Position numbers and translations under genes: made by a program
Notes under the pieces: generated by a model
Told to the model about the DNA's origin: nothing
The model's input: the letters and a program-made list of their open reading frames with translations, nothing else
Databases searched by the model: none
Origin: UBA6215 sp964484255
GTDB taxonomy: Bacteria; Omnitrophota; Gorgyraeia; Pluralincolimonadales; Pluralincolimonadaceae
DNA length: 15,286 bases
Direction: 5' to 3'
Assembly: GCA_964484255.1 (NCBI GenBank)
Contig: CAZAEH010000033.1
Location: 1-15,286 of the forward strand
Part shown: one piece after another, positions 7,619-14,700 of the stretch
Layout: every line of letters starts with the position of its first letter
How positions within the stretch are numbered: position 1 is the first letter of the stretch

Positions 7619-8809
7619 TTAAAAATTAAAACTTGCCTCGAAACCCAGGACAAGGGCATTGTTTATATCGGAGAGCCCGCCCGGCTTTATGATATATTGC
7701 AAGTCCGGGGTGATATAACACCACGGCGTCAGTTGGAACCTGTGGTCGAGTTCTATGATCATCTCTTCGGAGCGCCCTTCCATCTCATTACTGAAATGGC
7801 CGATGACAAAACACAGGGCAGTCACATCACTGCTGCGTTTGGGCGGCAACCCCTGGTAGACAAGGCCCGCAGCGGCCTGATACGTCTGAGGATTTATCTC
7901 ATCCCGCGGAGCATACATGCCTGCGCCCCATATACTCAGCCCTCTTTGAAAATCCTCCCTGTATATCATCTTGTCCGCAGTAGCATAAAACCCGTAATTG
8001 CCGCGGCACCGGACATTCGGGTCCGAGAGGTACGCAAAACTGCTTGATTCATAATATCCGCCGAACGATATCCCCCCGGGAGCTTCAGGGCTTTCTTTCT
8101 CCTGCCCTCTCCTGTAGTTGACCTGCCCCACGGCAAGGTAACCTTTATCAGTCCTGAAGCTGAAATCCAACCCGTTCTTACCGGGATCTGCCACGCCCGG
8201 GTCTGCATTATAGATACCGGTAATAAAACTCCAATCTTCCTTCGGCCGGAAAGTCGCCCTGGCGCCCCACGCGGCAGTACGGTAATGAGGGAAAAATATG
8301 TCCGATGGTATGGCGGCCAACCTTCCGTCCACGGCACTTGTAAGGTAATACTGGAACATCGGAGAGACCGCGAACACGTCCCCGGCAAACAGGCGTCCTG
8401 CCTCGAGGTTCAATTTATCGTCGAACATCGATTTGGAAAGATCCAACACGCCGAAATAATAATCGCCGGAGGTATAAACCTGCTGCGGGCTGTAGTAAGA
8501 GCCGATGGAAACGGATATATCGCGTCCGCTCGCGAGGTAGTTTCCGATCTTAAGCGACAACCCGTCTATGGATAATATCTTTTCGAGGTCCAGCACGGTT
8601 GAAAGCGACAGGAACCCTGAATACACGACAGTCCGGTCAAGGCCGCCTGAGGGGTTCCCGCTTATATCGGTAGTATAATTCAATGAGATATCTACGCCTG
8701 CGTCACGAAGGGAATCCCGCAGGCCTGACCAATCCCCTGCATATAAGGGACCCGATAAAAACATCAAAGACAAAAAAATACAGGTCGCCGCGGCCCTGCC
8801 CCGTATCAC
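7619..8809 (-). CDS. oprB: Outer-membrane porin, OprB (carbohydrate-selective) family
   Basis: This is a 396-residue outer-membrane beta-barrel, near the usual OprB length. The signal peptide MIRGRAAATCIFLSLMFLSG ends at LYA, before GDWSG. The mature protein has alternating aromatic/hydrophobic strands and ends in VLGFEASFNF; a terminal Phe is typical for barrel assembly. Internal features such as SKSMFDDKLNLEAGRLFAGD and SIWGAGMYAPRDE are OprB-like. The start is GTG at 8807-8809, overlapping the asparaginase stop as GTGA; AGGGGA lies about 11 nt upstream. OprB porins are known for sugar diffusion. Here the neighbours handle asparagine, aspartate and alanine, so a role in amino-acid or amide passage is my inference. 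The oprB symbol marks family membership only. Confidence 0.88.
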   Translation of the reverse strand: MIRGRAAATCIFLSLMFLSGPLYAGDWSGLRDSLRDAGVDISLNYTTDISGNPSGGLDRTVVYSGFLSLSTVLDLEKILSIDGLSLKIGNYLASGRDISVSIGSYYSPQQVYTSGDYYFGVLDLSKSMFDDKLNLEAGRLFAGDVFAVSPMFQYYLTSAVDGRLAAIPSDIFFPHYRTAAWGARATFRPKEDWSFITGIYNADPGVADPGKNGLDFSFRTDKGYLAVGQVNYRRGQEKESPEAPGGISFGGYYESSSFAYLSDPNVRCRGNYGFYATADKMIYREDFQRGLSIWGAGMYAPRDEINPQTYQAAAGLVYQGLPPKRSSDVTALCFVIGHFSNEMEGRSEEMIIELDHRFQLTPWCYITPDLQYIIKPGGLSDINNALVLGFEASFNF

Positions 8810-9858
8810 CGCTTAAAATATCCCCTTATCTTAGATATATCGCCTTTTTCCTTAGCTATAGCAAGCATAAGAAGCAGTCTTGCCTTGGGTCCGGCCAAGT
8901 CGCCGCCCAGTATAGCGCCGTCTTTTTCCAGGGTTTCCCCCCCGCCCTGGTCTGCGTACATCGGCCAGACACCGCTGTGGCATACCCTTGTAGTTACCAC
9001 TATCGGTATGCCTTTGGATATCGCATATTTTATGGCTTCATATACGGCAGCATTCACGTTACCCGCACCTACAGCTTCGACTACAATGCCTTTTGCGCCG
9101 CGGTCCGCCGCAAAACGGACGAATGAGCCGTCATCGCCCGCATACGTGCTCAAAAATGCAACGTCGGGCAGTTTATCCGGAATAGGCAATTTCTGAACGG
9201 GCGGGGCGTTGTTATAGCGGATGACCCTGCCCATGGCTATATATCCGAGATAACCCTTCTCCCCCGAGTCAAAAGTCTGGACATTGGTCGAATTGGTCTT
9301 TACGACGTCCCTGGCGGAATTTATATACTCATTAAGCGTAACGGTGACACCCCAGTCCCGCGCTTCCTCGGAACATACCTGGGTAACGGCATTGAGTATA
9401 TTGGCCGGGCCGTCGGGCGAAACTTCGGAAGCATCGCGCATCGCCCCGACAAAAACCACGGGCTTGCCGCTCTTGAGCGTGAGTTCCAGGAAATATGCCC
9501 CCTCGGCCATGGTATCCGTGCCGTGGGTAACGACAACCCCTTTCACTCTGGATCCGGCAAGATGTGTGTCAACGGTCTTGGAAAGCTGGGCCCACATTTC
9601 GGGCGTCATTTGGGAGCTGTCTATGTTGCACAGGTTCACTACCTCGATCCTGGCGATCTTATCCAATCCGGGAACTGCGGCAATAAGGTCTTTACCGGAA
9701 ACGGCAGGAACCGCGCCGCCCGTCTTGACATCTGTCTTCTCGGCTATCGTCCCGCCGGTAGTAACGATGACCACAGTCGGCAGTTCCGCGAAGGAGACCG
9801 GGACTGATAACGCTAAAAAAACCATACAACATAACACCGCGTACCTGGCCGTCTTCAT
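8806..9858 (-). CDS. ansB: Periplasmic type II L-asparaginase
   Basis: This enzyme hydrolyses L-asparagine to L-aspartate and ammonia. It has 350 residues with a signal peptide ending around SFA before ELPTVVIV, so it should act in the periplasm. Catalytic parts line up with E. coli AnsB: Thr37 in TTGGTIAE (T12), Ser82-Gln83 (S58-Q59), Thr114-Asp115 in HGTDTM (T89-D90), and Lys187 in ARDVVKTN (K162). The T114-to-K187 distance of 73 residues equals that in AnsB. The flexible-loop Tyr25 has no counterpart: the region reads KTDVKTGGAVPAVSGKD with no Tyr. This may mark a sub-group or altered specificity (asparagine versus glutamine). An excellent ribosome site (AAAGGAGG) precedes the ATG. It lies 21 nt after aspT and overlaps the porin start, so its aspartate would feed AspT. 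Confidence 0.93.
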   Translation of the reverse strand: MKTARYAVLCCMVFLALSVPVSFAELPTVVIVTTGGTIAEKTDVKTGGAVPAVSGKDLIAAVPGLDKIARIEVVNLCNIDSSQMTPEMWAQLSKTVDTHLAGSRVKGVVVTHGTDTMAEGAYFLELTLKSGKPVVFVGAMRDASEVSPDGPANILNAVTQVCSEEARDWGVTVTLNEYINSARDVVKTNSTNVQTFDSGEKGYLGYIAMGRVIRYNNAPPVQKLPIPDKLPDVAFLSTYAGDDGSFVRFAADRGAKGIVVEAVGAGNVNAAVYEAIKYAISKGIPIVVTTRVCHSGVWPMYADQGGGETLEKDGAILGGDLAGPKARLLLMLAIAKEKGDISKIRGYFKR

Positions 9859-9862
9859 ATTC

Positions 9863-9868
9863 CCTCCT
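9863..9868 (-). promoter_or_regulatory. Strong ribosome binding site of the asparaginase gene
   Basis: AGGAGG, within AAAGGAGGG, stands 4 nt before the ATG at 9858 on the minus strand. It fits the 21-nt gap after aspT, suggesting the asparaginase has its own strong initiation rather than coupling alone. Confidence 0.8.
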
Positions 9869-9879
9869 TTGATAACGGT

Positions 9880-11568
9880 TCACATAAGGTTTACGATAAT
9901 AGTGCCCCAGACAGTCAAAAGAACGTTCGCGAACGCGTAAGGCGCGGCGTAGCCCAATACCGCCAACGGACTCCCGGAAGCCTCTATGACCACGTTTAGC
10001 GAGGCAGTACAGTTATGCGAACCCGTCGCAGCGCCTAATAATAATATGGGGTTAACCTTGAGGACTTTCAGGCCAAGCAGCATGACAACAATGACAGGCA
10101 GAGTGGTTATGATCATCCCGCCTATGAAGACCGACAGGCCTGTGGTCTTTATCGCGTGGAAAGCTTGAGGACCAGCAGTTACCCCGACACAGGCCACAAA
10201 AAGGTTCAACCCGAGGTCCCCCAGTATCCATTGTGCGCCGCCGGGTATCTGGCCGAAAGTGGGATGCAAAGACCTGAGCCAACCGCATAGAAGCCCGGAG
10301 ACGAGTATGCCGCCGCCCGCCCCAAGCGTTACCGGGATACCAAATACGGGAACGACTATAAGGCCTATGAGAGTACCTGCGATACAGCCGACGGCTACGG
10401 TGACAAGGTCCGTAACGGTAGTGGGCCTCTCGGGATATCCCAGAAAAGATATGGACTTCTCTACGTCTTCCTTGGCGCCTGTTATCTGGAGTATATCGCA
10501 TTTATGTACCGTTGTACCGGGCATTATCGGGATATCGTGGCCCTGCCTCGTGATCTTGCGAAGGAACAGTCCATGGGCAAGCTTCAATTTCCCGAGCTCA
10601 CCGAGCGTCTTTCCCGCCACATTTCCGTTGAGCACACACACATCCATGACCTCGCCGGTTATATCTGTAACGGCAGCGCGGTCTATCTCCGGCCCGATGA
10701 GTTCTCCGGCGTTCACCAGCCGGGAAGTCGGTCCCAATACCAATAATATGTCATCGCGCAAGATGATCGTTTCCGGGACAGTCTCGATAACCTGGTCGGC
10801 CCTTTTGATCTTATCAACAGCGACCCGGTCGGGTAAAAGTTCTTCTATCCCGGAGATACTTTTCCCGATTACCGCGCCGTTAAGGGCCCTGAAAGCCCTC
10901 ATATCAAGCCGCTGCGTCCAAGAGAACGTCCCCTGGCTCTCTTCATCATCAGACTGTGAACCGCCCATTTGCTCCTCGAGCTTCCTGACCTCGGACTTCA
11001 GGTCTATCCTGAATATCGCGGGCGAGAGTTTTATGAGTATTATCGTGCCGGCGGTGCCGAATATATATGTGATGGCGTATGCCACCGCCATATTCGAATC
11101 GAGGGTCTCTTTCTCTTCCGGTTTCAGGTCAAGATGCTTTACGGCGTCGCTGCCCGTACCGAGGGCCGCCGAAGTCGTCATGGAACCGGCGAACATACCC
11201 ACGGTAGTCCCTTTGTCAAGATGGGCGATCTTGCCTATAGCGTAGGCCGTTATCAACGACGTCAACGCCACCGCTATAGCAAGCCAGAGATAGTTCAAGC
11301 CGTCCCTCTTCAAGGAACCGAAGAACTGGGGGCCAACCTTGTAACCGACAGTAAATATGAACAGGCCGAAACTTATGTTCTTAAGCAGCGGCGGTATGGC
11401 GATACCGACCTGGCCGACCAATATCGCGGCAAGAAGCACTGATGCCGTCGAACCCAGGGTAAAACCGAAGATCTTGACCCTTTTCCCGGCGAAATATCCT
11501 ATGCCAAGCGCCAGGAAAAGCACCAGCTCGGGATTGTTGCGCATAATCTCCAGGATATCATGCCACAT
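9880..11568 (-). CDS. aspT: Aspartate:alanine antiporter AspT (AAEx family)
   Basis: This inner-membrane exchanger imports aspartate and exports alanine. At 562 residues it is near Tetragenococcus AspT (about 540). The layout is the AspT/YidE one: an N-terminal hydrophobic half (about 1-185), a hydrophilic centre with two TrkA-C-like domains (about 220-390), and a C-terminal hydrophobic half (about 395-562). In the first half is VGMFAGSMTTSAALGTGSD, and in the second LLGAATGSHNCTASLNVV, the paired duplicated motifs of the family. YAAPYAFANVLLTVWGTI closes the protein. AGGAGG lies 5 nt upstream of the ATG and overlaps the aspD stop. Known AspT exchange moves net negative charge inward and, with decarboxylation, builds proton motive force. 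Adjacent aspD strongly supports AspT over other YidE-like antiporters. Confidence 0.93.
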   Translation of the reverse strand: MWHDILEIMRNNPELVLFLALGIGYFAGKRVKIFGFTLGSTASVLLAAILVGQVGIAIPPLLKNISFGLFIFTVGYKVGPQFFGSLKRDGLNYLWLAIAVALTSLITAYAIGKIAHLDKGTTVGMFAGSMTTSAALGTGSDAVKHLDLKPEEKETLDSNMAVAYAITYIFGTAGTIILIKLSPAIFRIDLKSEVRKLEEQMGGSQSDDEESQGTFSWTQRLDMRAFRALNGAVIGKSISGIEELLPDRVAVDKIKRADQVIETVPETIILRDDILLVLGPTSRLVNAGELIGPEIDRAAVTDITGEVMDVCVLNGNVAGKTLGELGKLKLAHGLFLRKITRQGHDIPIMPGTTVHKCDILQITGAKEDVEKSISFLGYPERPTTVTDLVTVAVGCIAGTLIGLIVVPVFGIPVTLGAGGGILVSGLLCGWLRSLHPTFGQIPGGAQWILGDLGLNLFVACVGVTAGPQAFHAIKTTGLSVFIGGMIITTLPVIVVMLLGLKVLKVNPILLLGAATGSHNCTASLNVVIEASGSPLAVLGYAAPYAFANVLLTVWGTIIVNLM

Positions 11569-11577
11569 ACAGGCCTC

Positions 11578-13167
11578 CTACTTTTTGGACCCTTTCCAGG
11601 TCATATAATAGTCCTCGAGCAGTTCGCTAATTCCCTTGCCTATCTGCGTATAGTCGCTGTCGTCGAGGTTAGCCAGCGAGACCCTTACCGACATATTAGG
11701 GGCATCAAAGCCTCCGCCGTCCATAAGCACTATTGATTTCTCTTCCGCCAAGCGCCAGACAAAATCTATCGGCTCGAAATTTCCGGTCATGTAATCCGCG
11801 AAATCCGCCCCGTAGCGGGCCCCGGCCAGTTCGGGTATATCGATAGTCGTATAATAACGTGCGTCATATTCATCATCCGGCGCCTTTACCCCGAGAGCGG
11901 AATAAAGGGCCTCGAAGCGTTTTTTGACAATATCCTGCGTCAGCTTCTTGTAACCGTCTTCCTTATCCATAAGGCAGTGCAAAGAGAACATCACCATCAT
12001 CACCTGCTGCGGCGTAGAAAGTCCCGCGGTATGGTGTAAAGCCACGGAACGCGAATCCGCAACCATACGGTCGATAAGCTTCATATTGTCCGGGTCGAGC
12101 TCAACGGTACAATAACGGGCATGCAGCTCTTCCTTGTCGTAAGCCGGAAGCGCGGCTATCTGCTTATCGAAGACATTGTCCTCGTGTATGCCTATTACAC
12201 CGAGACGCCATCCGGTGGCCCCGAAATATTTGGAATAAGAATAGACCAGGATCGTATTGCGCGGGGCAGCCGCAGCCAGGGACCTGAAACCGTCAACAAA
12301 TGTGCCGTATACATCATCTGTAAGTATTATCAGGTCTTTACGGCGCGTCTCCACCAGTTCCGCTATCTTTTCGAGTGATCGTTTCTGGACGCTTACGGAT
12401 GTCGGGTTCGAGGGGTTTACCAGGAAAAAGGCCTTTACGGAAGGATCGGCCAGCTTCTCGATCTCCGAATCGGGATATTGCCAGTCCGAATTTTCGTCCT
12501 GTTTTATCTCCAATTCTACAAGCTCATAATCGTTAAGCCTGGGTATCTCAAGATAAGGGGTGAATATCGGGGTACCCAGAGCTATCTTGTCGCCTTTATG
12601 TATGAGCTTGTTCTCGGAAAGGCTGGTGAAGATATAATCCATCGCCGCGGTACCGCCTTCGGTGGCAAACAGGTCGAACCTTCCGACAGGCGCAAAACCC
12701 AGCATCTCCTGTTCGAAGTACTTGTGCACTATTTTTTCACATATCTCGAGCATCCTGTCAGGCGTAGGATAGTGATCGCCGAGGATGGCATCCACCATCT
12801 CGTTCAGGAATTCGTCGCCGCCTATCTTCATCTCCTTGACGACATATTCGAACGCGCCGGACAGGAACCCTATACCCGGCTCCCCTTTCTTGCCGGCAAG
12901 GTAACTCTTGAACCTGTCTGAGATCCCTTCTTTCTGCGCGACCGTCCCCAGCCCGGGCCTGTGAGGGGAACGCTGGGACTCGGATAATGCAAACATGCCG
13001 AATTGCAGGAAACCCTCTCTCGGCGCTATCGCTACCCAGTTTGGATTGCCCCTCCCGGCATTCAGCATGATCTTTTCGCGGTTCGTCTCGGCCATACTGA
13101 TCAGCTTATTCTTTAATTCAAACGGGCTCAGGGCCTCATAACTCTTTTCCTCTTCCGAACGCTGCAT
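11578..13167 (-). CDS. aspD: Aspartate 4-decarboxylase (PLP enzyme) AspD
   Basis: This cytoplasmic PLP enzyme converts L-aspartate to L-alanine and CO2, consuming a proton; relatives also show aspartate aminotransferase activity. It has 529 residues, longer than ordinary fold-I aminotransferases (about 400) and right for the AspD family. Visible parts are the large-domain start MLNAGRGNPNW, FFLVNPSNPTS with the cofactor Asn (about 254), LTDDVYGTF with the Asp/Tyr pair (about 284-287), and the Schiff-base Lys313 in YSYSKYFGATGWRLG. The substrate-carboxylate Arg is probably in NMSVRVSLANL near the end. The start is ATG 13165-13167 with AAAGGAG 6 nt upstream; an upstream in-frame TTG at 13191 overlaps the ABC gene and is rejected. 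It sits 9 nt before aspT. The synonym asdA is used in other bacteria. Confidence 0.95.
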   Translation of the reverse strand: MQRSEEEKSYEALSPFELKNKLISMAETNREKIMLNAGRGNPNWVAIAPREGFLQFGMFALSESQRSPHRPGLGTVAQKEGISDRFKSYLAGKKGEPGIGFLSGAFEYVVKEMKIGGDEFLNEMVDAILGDHYPTPDRMLEICEKIVHKYFEQEMLGFAPVGRFDLFATEGGTAAMDYIFTSLSENKLIHKGDKIALGTPIFTPYLEIPRLNDYELVELEIKQDENSDWQYPDSEIEKLADPSVKAFFLVNPSNPTSVSVQKRSLEKIAELVETRRKDLIILTDDVYGTFVDGFRSLAAAAPRNTILVYSYSKYFGATGWRLGVIGIHEDNVFDKQIAALPAYDKEELHARYCTVELDPDNMKLIDRMVADSRSVALHHTAGLSTPQQVMMVMFSLHCLMDKEDGYKKLTQDIVKKRFEALYSALGVKAPDDEYDARYYTTIDIPELAGARYGADFADYMTGNFEPIDFVWRLAEEKSIVLMDGGGFDAPNMSVRVSLANLDDSDYTQIGKGISELLEDYYMTWKGSKK

Positions 13168-13173
13168 AGCAGG

Positions 13174-13180
13174 CTCCTTT
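13174..13180 (-). promoter_or_regulatory. Ribosome binding site fixing the aspD start
   Basis: AAAGGAG on the minus strand is 6 nt from the ATG at 13167 and lies just after the stop of the ABC ATPase gene (13185-13187). It decides for the 529-residue protein over the eight-residue-longer TTG version. Confidence 0.8.
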
Positions 13181-13184
13181 CCTA

Positions 13185-13976
13185 TCAACAAGCGACCCTT
13201 AACGCATAATAATAACCATCCTTCTTCTTTATCTCAACGGGGACCCGGAACAAGCGGGATATGTTCTTTTCGTTCAATACCCTGTCCTTCGGCCCGTCTT
13301 CCAGCAATTTCCCGTTCCTCATAAGGACGACCCTGTTTATCTCCGGGATGATATCGTGGAGGTTTTGCGTGACCAGGATTATACTGACACCGGACCTGGT
13401 TATCTTGCGTAGTATATGGCTGAATTTATATAACCCGTGAAGATCAAGGCTATTGGAAGGTTCGTCGAGTATAAGCGCCCTGGGGTCATGGACCAGGGCC
13501 CTCCCGATAAGAAAGCGCCTGGCCTCTCCTGATGATACCTGGTCCATCCTGGCCTCCTTAAGGTGGGAAAGTTCCAGGAAATCTATTACCTCTATGGCCT
13601 TCTTCTTCATCCCGGCGGTTACGCGCTCATGATACAGCCCGACGGAACTGAAGAAACCCGAGATTACCGTCTCAAAGCCGGTCATGTCCTGCATAAAAAC
13701 ATACTGCAGGTCATTGGAGACTATACCTAAAAGTGAACGCAGGTCAAAGATATTCCACCTCTCCTGCCCCCATATCCTGAATACATAGCCGCTCCTGCCC
13801 TGCACCGGGTAGTACTGCCTGGTGATAGTCTTGATCAGGGACGACTTTCCGGCGCCATTTGGTCCGAGTATGGCAATGTTCTCGCCTTCATCTACGGCAA
13901 TTGAAAACGAATCCAGCACCTTCTTGTTGTCCCCTTTTATTACAGTGACGTTCCTGAATTCCAATAACCGGCTCAT
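13185..13976 (-). CDS. Stand-alone ABC ATPase, ModF/YlmA-like (COG1119 type), with Gln in the H-loop
   Basis: This is a 263-residue single ABC ATP-binding domain without a membrane partner nearby. Walker A is GPNGAGKS (38-45), the Q-loop region is GIVSNDLQ (84-91), the signature is VSSGEARR (147-154), and Walker B is ALILDEPSNSLD with Glu172. The run SSGEARRFLIGRALVHDPR and the segment TVISGFFSSVGLY resemble the ModF/YlmA group, a set of ATPases loosely tied to molybdate but of unclear role. The switch position, normally His as in VTHH, reads VTQNLHDI, giving Gln204; this may slow or alter ATP hydrolysis. The ATG overlaps the methyltransferase stop as ATGA, with GGAG 5 nt upstream. Its operon place ahead of aspD suggests co-expression, but I cannot infer a function. 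Confidence 0.87.
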   Translation of the reverse strand: MSRLLEFRNVTVIKGDNKKVLDSFSIAVDEGENIAILGPNGAGKSSLIKTITRQYYPVQGRSGYVFRIWGQERWNIFDLRSLLGIVSNDLQYVFMQDMTGFETVISGFFSSVGLYHERVTAGMKKKAIEVIDFLELSHLKEARMDQVSSGEARRFLIGRALVHDPRALILDEPSNSLDLHGLYKFSHILRKITRSGVSIILVTQNLHDIIPEINRVVLMRNGKLLEDGPKDRVLNEKNISRLFRVPVEIKKKDGYYYALRVAC

Positions 13977-14659
13977 TTAACTCCGCCGTAAACGGAAAAG
14001 TAATAGCGCTTGTAAACGACATCGATATCCCTGAATCCCGCCTTGGCAAGCGTCCCGAGTTCCTCCATAAGAGCAGCGGGACGGTCCTCCCTCTTATGGT
14101 TCCTGAGCGTCCTCTTTATTTCGGCCGGGGAACAACCTTTACGAAGGAAATCCACCCACTTTTCTATATACATACCCTGCAAATATCCGTTCGAACCCTG
14201 TGTTATATCCGAGTTATAGAATACGCCGCCCTTCTTGAGGCAACCGTAGATCCTCTTATAGAAACGTTCTTTATCTCTCCCCTCGAAGTGGTGCAGGACA
14301 AGCGAAGAGACCACCGCATCGTATTTGCGCATGAACTTATAGTCGCGCAGGTCTCCCGTATGGAATTCAACGCTCTTGAACCCGCCGAGCTTGGCTTTGG
14401 CAAGGGATATCATCTTCTCGCTCAGGTCAATGCAACTTACGCGGGCATTCGGGTATTTTTTAAGGACCGCCGCGGCTATGTTGCCGGTCCCGCAGCCGAG
14501 ATCTGCGATACTTATCCTGCTGCCGCTGCGAAATGGCATGGCAGAAACGAGGGCTTCTATCGCCTCTTCGTACCCCGGCGCGAACCTGATAAAATGCTTA
14601 TCGAAGTCCGCGGCGGCCCGCTCAAAATGCTCCTTTATTACCGCAAATCTTTTATCCAT
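13973..14659 (-). CDS. Class I SAM-dependent methyltransferase
   Basis: This is a 228-residue Rossmann-fold methyltransferase of the Methyltransf_25/12 type; the substrate is unknown. Motif I is IADLGCGTGN (about 51-60), followed by the acidic residue of motif II in SCIDLSEKM (about 75-82). The strand-4/5 region reads YDAVVSSLVLHHFEGRDK and CLKKGGVFYNSDI. The frame is open upstream to 14794, but that part lies inside the transporter gene. I therefore take ATG 14657-14659, giving MDKRFAVIKEHFERAAADFD, a typical beginning for this family. No ribosome site is at the normal distance: AGGAGG ends 21 nt away and sits in a hairpin arm. The 3' end overlaps the ABC ATPase by 4 nt (ATGA), so these two are translationally coupled and probably act together. 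Confidence 0.87.
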   Translation of the reverse strand: MDKRFAVIKEHFERAAADFDKHFIRFAPGYEEAIEALVSAMPFRSGSRISIADLGCGTGNIAAAVLKKYPNARVSCIDLSEKMISLAKAKLGGFKSVEFHTGDLRDYKFMRKYDAVVSSLVLHHFEGRDKERFYKRIYGCLKKGGVFYNSDITQGSNGYLQGMYIEKWVDFLRKGCSPAEIKRTLRNHKREDRPAALMEELGTLAKAGFRDIDVVYKRYYFSVYGGVK

Positions 14660-14668
14660 ATGGAAATA

Positions 14669-14697
14669 ATTATATAGCTGCCTCCTGAAAGAGGCAA
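14669..14697 (-). promoter_or_regulatory. Candidate internal promoter giving a near-leaderless methyltransferase mRNA
   Basis: On the minus strand TTGCCT (14692-14697, 4 of 6 matches) is followed after exactly 17 nt by a perfect TATAAT (14669-14674). Only 9 nt separate the -10 from the ATG at 14659, so a start at the usual distance would leave a leader of about 2-4 nt. This would explain the lack of a well-placed ribosome site. The site is short and in an AT-rich patch, so chance is possible. Confidence 0.4.
14679..14696 (-). other. Small hairpin containing AGGAGG between the MATE and methyltransferase genes
   Basis: TGCCTC and GAGGCA pair perfectly around a 6-nt loop (TTTCAG on the minus strand), directly after the transporter stop. 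The 3' arm holds most of an AGGAGG sequence. No U-run follows, so it is not a normal intrinsic terminator. It could hide a ribosome site or only mark the gene junction. Confidence 0.45.
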
Positions 14698-14700
14698 GAA

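Noticed and set aside
9284..9940. A 218-codon plus-strand frame opposite the asparaginase
   Set aside because: It is Ser/Thr/Val-rich shadow sequence; the opposite strand encodes all asparaginase catalytic motifs.
10259..11245. A 328-codon plus-strand open frame opposite aspT
   Set aside because: It is a shadow of aspT: the product is Ser/Pro/Thr-rich with no recognisable domain, and the minus-strand product is a clear AspT family member.
13168..13191. TTG at 13191 as the aspD start
   Set aside because: It overlaps the ABC ATPase stop and the strong ribosome site AAAGGAG that serves the ATG at 13167.
14679..14696. Hairpin after the MATE gene as an intrinsic terminator
   Set aside because: The stem is only 6 bp and is followed by mixed AT sequence, not a T-run.
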